A stretch of DNA of 8,067 nucleotides from Candidatus Pacearchaeota archaeon (lineage in GTDB: Archaea; Nanoarchaeota; Nanoarchaeia; Pacearchaeales; GW2011-AR1): contig NZAS01000011.1 in NCBI GenBank assembly GCA_002686195.1, positions 16,014 to 24,080 of the forward strand, in the 5' to 3' direction. The translations under genes and the position numbers were made by a program. The notes beneath the pieces are model-generated. The model worked only from the letters and a program-made list of their open reading frames with translations, ran no database searches and was not told where the DNA came from. Position 1 is the first letter of the stretch, and every line of letters starts with the position of its first letter. Positions 1 to 4,217 of this stretch are shown piece by piece.

Positions 1-66
1 TTTGATAAAAATAGTCTTTCTGATTTGACTCTTTGTTTTGCTTTTCTCTGAGTCTTTTCCTCTCAA
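1..66 (-). other. Leader of a leftward transcription unit leaving the window
   Basis: On the minus strand this stretch follows a promoter-like element (71-97) and carries a Shine-Dalgarno-like GAGAGGAAAAG. No ATG or GTG follows before the left edge. Two frames stay open to the edge, one beginning at a TTG at 66-64 that lacks an upstream ribosome site. It is either a leader whose start codon lies outside the window or the start of a non-coding transcript. Only the promoter assignment is reasonably supported. Confidence 0.3.
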
Positions 67-70
67 GGCT

Positions 71-97
71 GAATAACCGATGCCAAAATTGATTTGA
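71..97 (-). promoter_or_regulatory. Promoter-like element (leftward)
   Basis: Read on the minus strand: TCAAATCAATTTT, then GGCATCGGTTATTC. It matches the recurring element of this window (AAATC, T-rich tract, CATCGGTTAT) and points out of the left edge. It is head to head with the rightward copy at 141-169. Confidence 0.55.
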
Positions 98-111
98 TAA
101 AAACGCCAATT

Positions 112-126
112 GCAAATCTTTTGCCC
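112..126 (+). repeat. Polar 15-bp boundary element, copy 1
   Basis: GCAAATCTTTTGCCC. It lies between two divergent promoter-like elements. The first 13 bases form a near-palindrome (GCAAA, 3-nt centre, TTTGC). Three other copies are identical (2804, 3492, 6939). Confidence 0.75.
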
Positions 127-140
127 GGGGCGGTGGATAA

Positions 141-169
141 TTTCAAATCAGTTTTTACATCGGCTATTC
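141..169 (+). promoter_or_regulatory. Promoter-like element (rightward)
   Basis: AAATCAGTTTTTACATCGG followed by CTATTC, ending about 20 bp before the ATG at 190. It is nearly the mirror image of the leftward copy at 71-97, giving a divergent promoter pair. Confidence 0.6.
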
Positions 170-189
170 ATTATCACAAGGAGTATGGA

Positions 190-402
190 ATGAACATTAC
201 GAGAACCTCACCTTTGTCTGGTGCAACCAACACCGTTTTCATCAATGGGTTGACCCAAGATATGCTGGATAGGTGGACTGGCGGAGAGTTGATTCAAGAT
301 GCCCTCGCCAGCATCCCGCAGGAATTGAGAGAGTTTGTTATGACTGGAATCACTCCAGGGGAATGGGACAGGATGTTCCCGCCGGAAGATGAGGAAGAAT
401 GA
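190..402 (+). CDS. Small conserved-type phage protein, 70 aa
   Basis: The ATG at 190 is chosen because AAGGAG at 178-183 sits 6 bases upstream. The reading frame stays open further upstream to a TTG at 94, but that extension would run through the boundary element and the promoter. The 70-aa product begins MNITRTSPLSG, contains GELIQDA and TGITPGEWDRMF, and ends in an acidic tail (PPEDEEE). From memory this pattern (TSPLSG, a Trp, GELIQ, ITPxEWD, F) recalls a widespread short uncharacterised phage family. No enzyme motif, signal peptide or membrane segment is visible. The stop overlaps the start of the next gene (ATGA), so the two are probably translationally coupled. Gene call firm, function unknown. 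Confidence 0.85.
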   Translation: MNITRTSPLSGATNTVFINGLTQDMLDRWTGGELIQDALASIPQELREFVMTGITPGEWDRMFPPEDEEE

Positions 403-476
403 TGGCCGACTATATGCTATTACTATCTTTGTTTTTACTTGGATTATTTGCTGTTATTTATTTTGACGAGATGTAG
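402..476 (+). CDS. 24-aa single-helix membrane peptide
   Basis: This tiny gene starts at the ATG that overlaps the previous TGA (ATGA, 402-404) and ends at TAG 474-476. The product starts MADYMLLLSLFLLGLF and ends in YFDEM: a hydrophilic first four residues, one hydrophobic segment of about 17 residues (Leu, Phe, Ile, Val), then an acidic end. It would fit a single membrane-spanning phage peptide of unknown role. No separate ribosome site is needed given the overlap; a GAGGAAGAA run at 391-399 may help. The final G of its stop is the first base of boundary element copy 2. The existence of the gene is inferred from overlap and composition. Confidence 0.6.
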   Translation: MADYMLLLSLFLLGLFAVIYFDEM

Positions 477-490
477 TAAATCTTTTGCCC
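476..490 (+). repeat. Polar 15-bp boundary element, copy 2
   Basis: GTAAATCTTTTGCCC. It overlaps the last base of the stop codon of the 24-aa peptide and abuts the ribosome site of the gene at 503. GCCC (487-490) can pair with GGGC (496-499). Confidence 0.75.
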
Positions 491-502
491 AAGGAGGGCG
501 TT

Positions 503-700
503 ATGGGACGAGGAATCAATAGAGGCTTTCAGAGGAGAGCCGAACTTGCAGAGCGAGCGTCGGTGCTGGCTGACGAAAGGGCTGCACGCACGCCCGCGCA
601 GCAGTTGGCCTTGCTGGACAAGCGTTTGGGCGCAGGTGTGGGCGCGAAAAAAGAGCGAGCTCAGCTCGCGCAGGAAATCGAATCGAAAGATAAAAAGTAA
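503..700 (+). CDS. Small basic helical phage protein, 65 aa
   Basis: The ATG at 503 follows AAGGAGGG (491-498) by 4 bases. An upstream TTG at 485 lies inside the boundary element and is not plausible. The protein is rich in Arg, Lys, Ala and Gln, with AQQLALLDKRLGAGVGAKKE at about residues 34-53 and a charged end. The pattern QLxLLDxRLGxGxGAxKERAxL resembles short phage proteins of unknown function that I recall from other genomes. The composition suggests helices and possible nucleic-acid binding, but this is weak inference. No promoter-like element precedes it, so it is probably read from the promoter at 141-169. Its TAA lies in a degenerate copy of the boundary element (GTAAATCTTTCGTGC, 697-711). 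Confidence 0.85.
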   Translation: MGRGINRGFQRRAELAERASVLADERAARTPAQQLALLDKRLGAGVGAKKERAQLAQEIESKDKK

Positions 701-721
701 ATCTTTCGTGCATACGAGTAA

Positions 722-776
722 GCAAGGCAGCTTAAAATCCTTGGCGGAGTTCGAGACCTGAAAGAGGCTGCCTTGC
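722..776. terminator. Long-loop inverted repeat between convergent genes
   Basis: A perfect 10-bp inverted repeat: GCAAGGCAGC (722-731) and GCTGCCTTGC (767-776), separated by 35 nt. It lies between the convergent ends of the genes at 503-700 and 810-1184. On the plus strand a T6 run follows 13 nt later (789-794), inside the boundary element. It may act as a bidirectional terminator or be part of a small structured RNA. The long loop makes the terminator call uncertain. Confidence 0.4.
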
Positions 777-783
777 TCAATAT

Positions 784-798
784 GTCAATTTTTTGCCC
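784..798 (+). repeat. Polar 15-bp boundary element, copy 3
   Basis: GTCAATTTTTTGCCC, 11 bp beyond the stop of the leftward gene 810-1184. GCCC (795-798) pairs with GGGC (802-805) across a 3-nt loop. Confidence 0.75.
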
Positions 799-809
799 GG
801 AGGGCGGCT

Positions 810-1184
810 TTATGCCATCCCTCCTTCTTCGCGGCCTGCGAGAGGCTGCTGGACCAACTCGATATTTCCAGAGCAAAGGGCGATGCATACTTCAAGCATG
901 TTCGCAAACCCAAGGTCATCAAGACGAACCGGGATTCCCCAGTTTACCGGAGTTCCTTCATCAGGCGCTTGCACGAAAATGCCACTATAAGGAACATCTC
1001 CCAAGATATGAAACGTCTGTTCATGAAACTTGGGCACGGATACGGTCACACGCTTTCCGTCTTCCACCTTCTCATAGGTAAGGCCAATCCGGGTCATTTG
1101 AATACGTGACTTTTTGAATCCAAGTGTACGCAAGCGCCCAAAAAACTGGCGACGGGTCAAAGGTTCTCCTGGTAGTGTTAGCAT
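810..1184 (-). CDS. Hypothetical protein, 124 aa
   Basis: The start ATG is at 1184-1182, preceded on the minus strand by AAGGAG with 9 bases between. The product begins MLTLPGEPLTRRQFFGRLRT; the following residues (KKSRIQMTRIGLTY, then KRVTVSVPKFHEQTFH) read as an alternating basic and beta-rich sequence. It ends in GREEGGMA. No membrane segment, signal peptide or recognised catalytic motif is visible. It has its own promoter-like element (1205-1231), which overlaps the 3' end of the upstream SprT-like gene, so it can be expressed separately. The overlapping plus-strand frames are shadows. Function unknown. Confidence 0.8.
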   Translation of the reverse strand: MLTLPGEPLTRRQFFGRLRTLGFKKSRIQMTRIGLTYEKVEDGKRVTVSVPKFHEQTFHILGDVPYSGIFVQAPDEGTPVNWGIPVRLDDLGFANMLEVCIALCSGNIELVQQPLAGREEGGMA

Positions 1185-1204
1185 TTGTATTTCTCCTTAT
1201 TGTT

Positions 1205-1231
1205 TTATAATCGATGTAGAAATAGATTTTA
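1205..1231 (-). promoter_or_regulatory. Promoter-like element (leftward)
   Basis: On the minus strand: AAAATCTATTT then CTACATCGATTATAA. It lies 21 bp upstream of the ATG at 1184 and overlaps the stop codon of the SprT-like gene (1229-1231). Confidence 0.55.
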
Positions 1232-1801
1232 GAAAATCTTCACGCCCGTGTTTGTCTTTCTCAGGTCGGTGAATCGAACCCTGCCACCACAGGTCCGGCA
1301 AGTGTATATCCGGCCTGCCTTCCTCATACGAGCCACCCGTCCCTCGGCTCCGCATGACCCCTGACATTGCCACAAGACATTCTTAGCCTGCTTACGACGC
1401 AGCCCGGTTGTGTCATAGTTGTGGCATCGGTGATTCTTATATTCACCAGTGATATTGGTCATCATGCGCTGGAAGCGTCGAGTATGACCCTTCTCGTTGT
1501 ACTTATGAACCAGATAGGCATGGACCATTTCATGAACCAGGGTTCGTTCAATCTTATCAATATCGTATTCCAGCTTGCGAAACAGCTTGTCTGACAGGTC
1601 AATCTTGTACGGCTCCAGTTCGCGAGCCCTTTTGTCGTAACGGAGCATCCTACCCGAGCCGCCAACGGCCTTATACCTGCAATAACCAGCAGTCGTAGTC
1701 ATGCGCGTGTTCCACACAACCGGCAGGTCTGGAATCTCTCCATCAAAATGTTCATCGTTCAGCCGAACAAACATGGCTTTGATATCAGGTCTGGTTGACA
1801 T
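1229..1801 (-). CDS. SprT-like zinc metalloprotease, 190 aa
   Basis: The protein matches the SprT/Spartan family layout. A zinc-binding HEMVH is at residues 90-94 (Glu91 catalytic), with a probable third ligand in GHTRRF (His106). A C-terminal zinc ribbon has Cys146, Cys150, Cys168 and Cys171. The N-terminal part (MFVRLNDEHFDGEIPDLPV) matches the usual SprT-domain start. Cellular relatives such as Spartan/DVC1 degrade DNA-protein crosslinks; bacterial SprT proteins are poorly understood, so a DNA-repair or protein-clearing role during infection is inference. The start ATG (1801-1799) follows AAGGGAG, preceded by a promoter-like element at 1824-1850. All expected metal ligands are present and nothing suggests truncation. 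Confidence 0.92.
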   Translation of the reverse strand: MSTRPDIKAMFVRLNDEHFDGEIPDLPVVWNTRMTTTAGYCRYKAVGGSGRMLRYDKRARELEPYKIDLSDKLFRKLEYDIDKIERTLVHEMVHAYLVHKYNEKGHTRRFQRMMTNITGEYKNHRCHNYDTTGLRRKQAKNVLWQCQGSCGAEGRVARMRKAGRIYTCRTCGGRVRFTDLRKTNTGVKIF

Positions 1802-1823
1802 TTCATACTCCCTTGTACCAGAA

Positions 1824-1850
1824 AGTAACCGATGTAAAAACTGATTTCAT
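1824..1850 (-). promoter_or_regulatory. Promoter-like element for the SprT-like gene
   Basis: On the minus strand: GAAATCAGTTTTTACATCGG followed by TTACT, about 22 bp upstream of the ATG at 1801. It is one of the closest matches to the consensus. Confidence 0.6.
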
Positions 1851-1860
1851 AAACGCACGC

Positions 1861-1875
1861 GTGCAAAAGTTTTAC
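1861..1875 (-). repeat. Boundary element, inverted copy
   Basis: On the minus strand GTAAAACTTTTGCAC. It is one of only two inverted copies. It faces direct copy 4 across 8 bp and is followed on the minus strand by the palindrome GCACGCGTGC (1855-1864). Confidence 0.6.
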
Positions 1876-1883
1876 TTTTTTAT

Positions 1884-1898
1884 GTTAAACTTTTGCCC
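1884..1898 (+). repeat. Polar 15-bp boundary element, copy 4
   Basis: GTTAAACTTTTGCCC, downstream of the leftward operon ending at 1928. It forms a near-perfect inverted repeat with 1861-1875. Confidence 0.75.
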
Positions 1899-1904
1899 GT
1901 GGCG

Positions 1905-1920
1905 GGCGGCAAATGCCGCC
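1905..1920 (-). terminator. GC-rich hairpin after the leftward operon
   Basis: GGCGGC (1905-1910) pairs with GCCGCC (1915-1920) across AAAT. It starts 7 bp past the stop codon of the gene ending at 1928. No T-run follows directly on the minus strand, so it may be a weak terminator or a transcript-stabilising hairpin. Confidence 0.45.
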
Positions 1921-1927
1921 TCACCTA

Positions 1928-2296
1928 TCAGGCTGAAGCTGTTTCTTCCAGACCATCCGACGCTTCATCGTCATCATCATTGGACCATGGGAATGCATCT
2001 GTGGTGTCCAGTTCATTATTTGCTGCAAAGTTCAGAAATTTCAGCACCTCCTCTGGTGACATCCATCCGTTTACTTGATCTCCTCCAAAATTATGCCATT
2101 CACCTTCCTGGTTCCAGGCTGCTACCTCGGCAGTAGTGGCCGACCACGTAGACGCGTTTTGAGCCGCATCGTAGGGGGCTCCTCTGCCGTCTTCGTGGGT
2201 GGGGTCGCAGTAATTACTCGGACCCCACTGAACAGAAACCACGTTCCCGTTCGCGAAAGCAATTTGAAATCCCTTGCTCTGAGTGATTGTAAACAT
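1928..2296 (-). CDS. Conserved-type phage protein, 122 aa
   Basis: The ATG (2296-2294) follows TAGGAGA. The product begins MFTITQSKGFQIAFANGN, then VVSVQWGPSNYC, and has SATTAEVAAW near the middle, WMSPEEVLKFLNF after that, and a strongly acidic tail (NDDDDEASDGLEE). The opening pattern (FQIxFxNGxxVSVQWGPxNYC) looks like a recurring uncharacterised phage family that I recall without a function. No enzyme or membrane signature is visible. It is the last gene of a leftward three-gene operon: the stop of the preceding 39-aa gene overlaps its ribosome site (TAGGAG). A GC hairpin and boundary copy 4 follow. Gene call firm, role unknown. Confidence 0.88.
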   Translation of the reverse strand: MFTITQSKGFQIAFANGNVVSVQWGPSNYCDPTHEDGRGAPYDAAQNASTWSATTAEVAAWNQEGEWHNFGGDQVNGWMSPEEVLKFLNFAANNELDTTDAFPWSNDDDDEASDGLEETASA

Positions 2297-2307
2297 ATTC
2301 GTATCTC

Positions 2308-2427
2308 CTATCCGCAGCTAAAGTAGTGCCAGCCAAAGAAAATCAGGGCTGCCCATGCTGCGGCATCGACTGTCACAGCGATTGGAAGAATCGTCAAGCG
2401 ATTTCTAATAATCCATTCCATCATCAT
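2308..2427 (-). CDS. 39-aa single-helix membrane protein
   Basis: A short minus-strand gene beginning at three consecutive ATG codons (2427, 2424, 2421) just after AGGGAG. The second or third best fits normal ribosome-site spacing. It ends at TAG 2310-2308, whose bases form part of the next gene's ribosome site. The product reads MMMEWIIRNRLTILPIAV, then TVDAAAWAALIFFGWHYFSC and Gly: a basic start followed by one hydrophobic helix. The upstream gene's stop (2436-2434) lies 6 bases away, giving tight operon packing. Size and topology fit a small phage inner-membrane protein of unknown role. The spacing and overlapping signals make it credible. Confidence 0.7.
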   Translation of the reverse strand: MMMEWIIRNRLTILPIAVTVDAAAWAALIFFGWHYFSCG

Positions 2428-2433
2428 TTCTCC

Positions 2434-2739
2434 CTAACGGGGCCGACACGGCCCCTGTTCGCTTCCACTCGGTCGAGGCGAGCTACGCCACAATCGGAGT
2501 TCAGCCTGAGCCGGAGGGGCAGAGGCTTCAACACCGGAAACCCGCAGAGCCAAACCAACATGGCAAGAAGTCGTCTGACTGTAATACTCACCGGACGCGG
2601 TGTAGTCAAAGACCCTTCCCCCGTCACCGATGACCAAATCGTAGGACAGCAAATGCCGACCATCCGTAGTCAACGAGCCTCGGCCATTACGAGCCGCCCG
2701 ACCATCAATCCATGCCATAATCACTTGTTCATTCCTCAT
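2434..2739 (-). CDS. Conserved-type phage protein, 101 aa
   Basis: The ATG (2739-2737) follows TAGGAGG, itself about 20 bp downstream of the promoter-like element at 2766-2792. The first two thirds read MRNEQVIMAWIDGRAARNG, then GSLTTDGRHLLSYDLVIGDG, then YTASGEYYSQTTSCHVGLAL. The pattern W-x-G-x-x-A-x-N-G-R-G-S, LxSYxLxIG and TTSxHVxLA resembles a family of short phage proteins of unknown function that I recall. The C-terminal third is Pro/Arg/Ser-rich and looks disordered. It is the first gene of the leftward operon with 2308-2427 and 1928-2296. No catalytic motif or membrane segment is seen. Confidence 0.85.
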   Translation of the reverse strand: MRNEQVIMAWIDGRAARNGRGSLTTDGRHLLSYDLVIGDGGRVFDYTASGEYYSQTTSCHVGLALRVSGVEASAPPAQAELRLWRSSPRPSGSEQGPCRPR

Positions 2740-2765
2740 TGTAAGCCTCCTAACGCTTCAAGGTT

Positions 2766-2792
2766 GAATAGCCGATGTAAAAAGTGATTTGA
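2766..2792 (-). promoter_or_regulatory. Promoter-like element for the 2739-1928 operon
   Basis: On the minus strand: AAATCACTTTTTACATCGG then CTATTC. It is head to head with the rightward copy at 2833-2860. Confidence 0.6.
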
Positions 2793-2803
2793 AAAAAGCA
2801 ATT

Positions 2804-2818
2804 GCAAATCTTTTGCCC
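2804..2818 (+). repeat. Polar 15-bp boundary element, copy 5
   Basis: GCAAATCTTTTGCCC, between divergent promoter-like elements. The surrounding bases (AATTGCAAATCTTTTGCCC) are the same as around copy 1. Confidence 0.75.
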
Positions 2819-2832
2819 GCCGCAGGAAAAAT

Positions 2833-2860
2833 GCGAATCGGTTTCTTCATCGGTTATTTC
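2833..2860 (+). promoter_or_regulatory. Promoter-like element (rightward)
   Basis: GAATCGGTTTCTTCATCGG then TTATTTC, 23 bp before the ATG at 2884. Confidence 0.6.
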
Positions 2861-2883
2861 ATTACATAACGAGGGAGTTATCA

Positions 2884-3147
2884 ATGTTCATCGACGCCAA
2901 TGCAATCACTGTCCTTATCGAAAAGTATGAAGCCATTTCGGCAGGGATGGATGGCTACTGGGATGCTCGTCGTAGTTGGGCCGATAGGGTTGTAAGAGAC
3001 CTGGAAGGTCTTATTGACCAGGAGGCAGCCCGCCTCGACAAGATGGCTGAGGATTATGCTGCTGAAGAATATGGTCGGCAGGAGAGAGCAAACGCTGCGA
3101 TTGAAAAGGAATTGGAAGTTGATTTCAACTGGCCTCATGGAGTATAA
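2884..3147 (+). CDS. Hypothetical helical acidic protein, 87 aa
   Basis: The ATG at 2884 follows GAGGGAG (2871-2877). The product begins MFIDANAITVLIEKYEAISA and continues with long charged and Ala-rich stretches such as EGLIDQEAARLDKMAEDYAA and ERANAAIEKELE, which predict amphipathic helix and possibly coiled coil. It ends FNWPHGV. No membrane segment, metal site or catalytic motif is visible and I do not recognise the family. It has its own promoter-like element and is followed after 8 bp by the tRNA-Lys, so the two are probably co-transcribed. Confidence 0.82.
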   Translation: MFIDANAITVLIEKYEAISAGMDGYWDARRSWADRVVRDLEGLIDQEAARLDKMAEDYAAEEYGRQERANAAIEKELEVDFNWPHGV

Positions 3148-3155
3148 ATGATTCT

Positions 3156-3231
3156 GGGTCCATAGCTCAACAGGCAGAGCGTCGGACTTTTAATCCGTAG
3201 GTTCAGGGTTCGAGTCCCTGTGGACCCACCA
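3156..3231 (+). tRNA. tRNA-Lys (anticodon TTT)
   Basis: A complete cloverleaf of 76 nt including encoded CCA. The acceptor stem is GGGTCCA/TGGACCC with A73. The D arm is GCTC-AACAGGCA-GAGC. The anticodon arm is TCGGA-CTTTTAA-TCCGT, anticodon TTT. The T arm is CAGGG-TTCGAGT-CCCTG, and CCA is at 3229-3231. The anticodon stem has one non-canonical closing pair; the other arms pair fully. It reads AAA/AAG lysine codons. It lies in a rightward unit after the gene at 2884 and immediately before boundary element copy 6. Confidence 0.97.
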
Positions 3232-3237
3232 TTTTAT

Positions 3238-3252
3238 GTTAATTTTTTGCCC
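3238..3252 (+). repeat. Polar 15-bp boundary element, copy 6
   Basis: GTTAATTTTTTGCCC, 7 bp after the tRNA CCA end and next to the ribosome site of the gene at 3267. TTTTATGTTAA here also precedes copy 4. Confidence 0.75.
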
Positions 3253-3266
3253 AGAAGGATAATGGA

Positions 3267-3488
3267 ATGTCGAAAATTGTTTCTTGCAAAATTGGTCCAT
3301 ACCCAAAAAGTCTTATGGACTTTGAAATGCCAAAGGTAACAGCAACCTTTGACAATGGAGAATGCAAAGTTTTGTTCTCATTTTATCCAGATGAAATTAG
3401 TTTTTCATCCGAAGAGTTTATCGGACTAACCGCGCTGGAGGCGTGGAGTCTTCATCACAAGAAGGACGTTGCTTATCTGAGAAGTTAG
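3267..3488 (+). CDS. Conserved-type phage protein, 73 aa
   Basis: The ATG at 3267 follows AGAAGGA (3253-3259). An out-of-frame ATG at 3262 is ignored. The product contains MPKVTATFDNGECKVLFSFY, then PDEISFSSEEFIGLTALEA and HHKKDVAYLRS. The pattern ATFxxGxxxxLFSFYPDEISFxxxEFIGLTxxEAxxLxHKKDVAYL is familiar to me from uncharacterised short proteins in other phages; no function is known to me. It is compact, mixed alpha/beta by appearance, and has no membrane segment. No promoter-like element lies directly upstream, so it is probably transcribed with the preceding gene and tRNA. Confidence 0.88.
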   Translation: MSKIVSCKIGPYPKSLMDFEMPKVTATFDNGECKVLFSFYPDEISFSSEEFIGLTALEAWSLHHKKDVAYLRS

Positions 3489-3491
3489 GGT

Positions 3492-3506
3492 GCAAATCTT
3501 TTGCCC
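3492..3506 (+). repeat. Polar 15-bp boundary element, copy 7
   Basis: GCAAATCTTTTGCCC, 4 bp after the stop of the gene at 3267-3488 and followed by GGGGTGGCCC. Confidence 0.75.
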
Positions 3507-3555
3507 GGGGTGGCCCTAAATTTGAGCGAAACCTATCGGTAGAATTTAAACATTA

Positions 3556-3584
3556 TTTCAATTCTATTTCTTCATCGGTTACTT
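3556..3584 (+). promoter_or_regulatory. Promoter-like element (rightward)
   Basis: CAATTCTATTTCTTCATCGG then TTACTT, 21 bp before the ATG at 3606. A partial echo (CCTATCGGTAG) lies at about 3531-3541. Confidence 0.6.
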
Positions 3585-3605
3585 GGTTATGTAAGGAGAG
3601 TTAAA

Positions 3606-4037
3606 ATGACTCGTCGTCTTTTTCCAGATAATGATGCTTGGCCCACCGAGGCTTCTCGGGCAGCTAATAACGCTACTGTAGCTTTTATGGATCTTCTCGC
3701 TATTCTTGAGGAAGATGGTCCAGTTGATCTTAAGGATTTTCATTATATTCTTACTTCTGCCGCTGGTAGTTTTGTAGCGGGTCTTTCGGTTACTCGTCGT
3801 CTCGGAGATTCGGATGCTCCACCTAATCCTATTGTTCGATCTTATCCTCGTCTTTTTTCTAAATACGACGACACAGATATTGTGGCAACAGCAGACCACG
3901 ATTCTCAACACATCGTGGAAGGTTATCAGAAATGGAAGTGCGTAACCCGGGTGAACGGGATCTGCCTTTATAATGATGCAGAGGACCCTATGCATGATAA
4001 CTGCATCGCCTGTGGTCAACCAGAGGAGAGAAAGTAA
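3606..4037 (+). CDS. Hypothetical protein with C-terminal Cys4 cluster, 143 aa
   Basis: The ATG at 3606 follows AAGGAG (3593-3598). The first 80 or so residues (MTRRLFPDNDAWPTEASRAA onward, with DLKDFHYILTSAAGSFVAG) look helical. The C-terminal part has Cys112, Cys120, Cys133 and Cys136 (last pair CIAC), which could bind zinc, though spacing C-x7-C-x12-C-x2-C is not a standard finger I can name. Codon use is uneven: up to about 3860 most codons end in T (CTT, GCT, ATT, CGT), whereas the rest is mixed, suggesting two segments of different origin. The stop codon lies within boundary element copy 8. Minus-strand frames here are shadows. Function unknown. Confidence 0.85.
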   Translation: MTRRLFPDNDAWPTEASRAANNATVAFMDLLAILEEDGPVDLKDFHYILTSAAGSFVAGLSVTRRLGDSDAPPNPIVRSYPRLFSKYDDTDIVATADHDSQHIVEGYQKWKCVTRVNGICLYNDAEDPMHDNCIACGQPEERK

Positions 4038-4048
4038 ATCTTTTGCAC
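4034..4048 (+). repeat. Polar 15-bp boundary element, copy 8
   Basis: GTAAATCTTTTGCAC, whose TAA (4035-4037) is the stop of the upstream gene. The element runs into an inverted repeat, TGCAC and GTGCA, around an 8-nt loop. Confidence 0.7.
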
Positions 4049-4071
4049 AAGGGCATGTGCATGCTAAAATA

Positions 4072-4100
4072 TTAAATCAGTTTTAACATCAGTTATTATA
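4072..4100 (+). promoter_or_regulatory. Promoter-like element ahead of a candidate ncRNA
   Basis: AAATCAGTTTTAACATCAG then TTATTATA. It points at the structured segment from about 4102. No credible protein gene follows it before the convergent leftward genes. Confidence 0.55.
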
Positions 4101-4101
4101 T

Positions 4102-4217
4102 CTCAGAGGGGAGAAGTAGAACGGCAAGGCCTCCAGGCGATGAGCCAACCGCTAAATAGCGGCATACGGCGTCCGCCCTAAAACAATCGCTGCGCTATTG
4201 CTTCCCCCTCTTTTTTT
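4102..4217 (+). ncRNA. Candidate structured non-coding RNA, about 110 nt
   Basis: Downstream of a promoter-like element lies a segment without a credible gene that folds into a closed multibranch structure. The closing stem pairs GAGGGG (4106-4111) plus GAAG (4113-4116), with A4112 bulged, to CTTC (4201-4204) plus CCCCTC (4205-4210), then T7 (4211-4217) as in an intrinsic terminator. Inside, an extended hairpin at 4136-4177 stacks GGCG/CGCC, GCC/GGC and CCGCT-AAAT-AGCGG. A second hairpin (4184-4200) pairs CAAT/ATTG and GC/GC. GAAGTAGAA (4113-4121) could instead pair with TTCTACTTT (4216-4224), giving a possible alternative fold. I do not recognise the RNA family. A GAGGGGAG ribosome-site-like sequence exists but no ATG lies at useful distance. 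Confidence 0.55.

Noticed and set aside
141..169. Promoter-like element read as a standard -35 box (TTTACA)
   Set aside because: A -10 box 17 bp downstream would fall on the ribosome sites and no TATAAT-like sequence is found there.
94..189. N-terminal extensions of genes at 190, 503, 6018, and leftward genes at 5892 and 6882
   Set aside because: The extended frames use TTG-type starts or run through promoter-like or boundary elements; downstream starts have proper ribosome sites in each case.
722..776. tRNA gene
   Set aside because: Only 55 nt with one stem; no D or anticodon arm can be drawn.
773..1081. Rightward frames opposite the gene 810-1184
   Set aside because: The leftward frame has AAGGAG and a promoter-like element; the rightward ones begin with poor start signals in the boundary element.
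3579..4019. Leftward open frame of 146 codons
   Set aside because: Antisense to the rightward gene at 3606-4037, which has AAGGAG and a promoter-like element. The leftward frame has no ribosome site and would run through the promoter.
4140..4181. 13-codon frame MSQPLNSGIRRPP in the candidate ncRNA
   Set aside because: Its ATG lies about 28 bases from the GAGGGGAG sequence and inside a strong hairpin; coding is unlikely.
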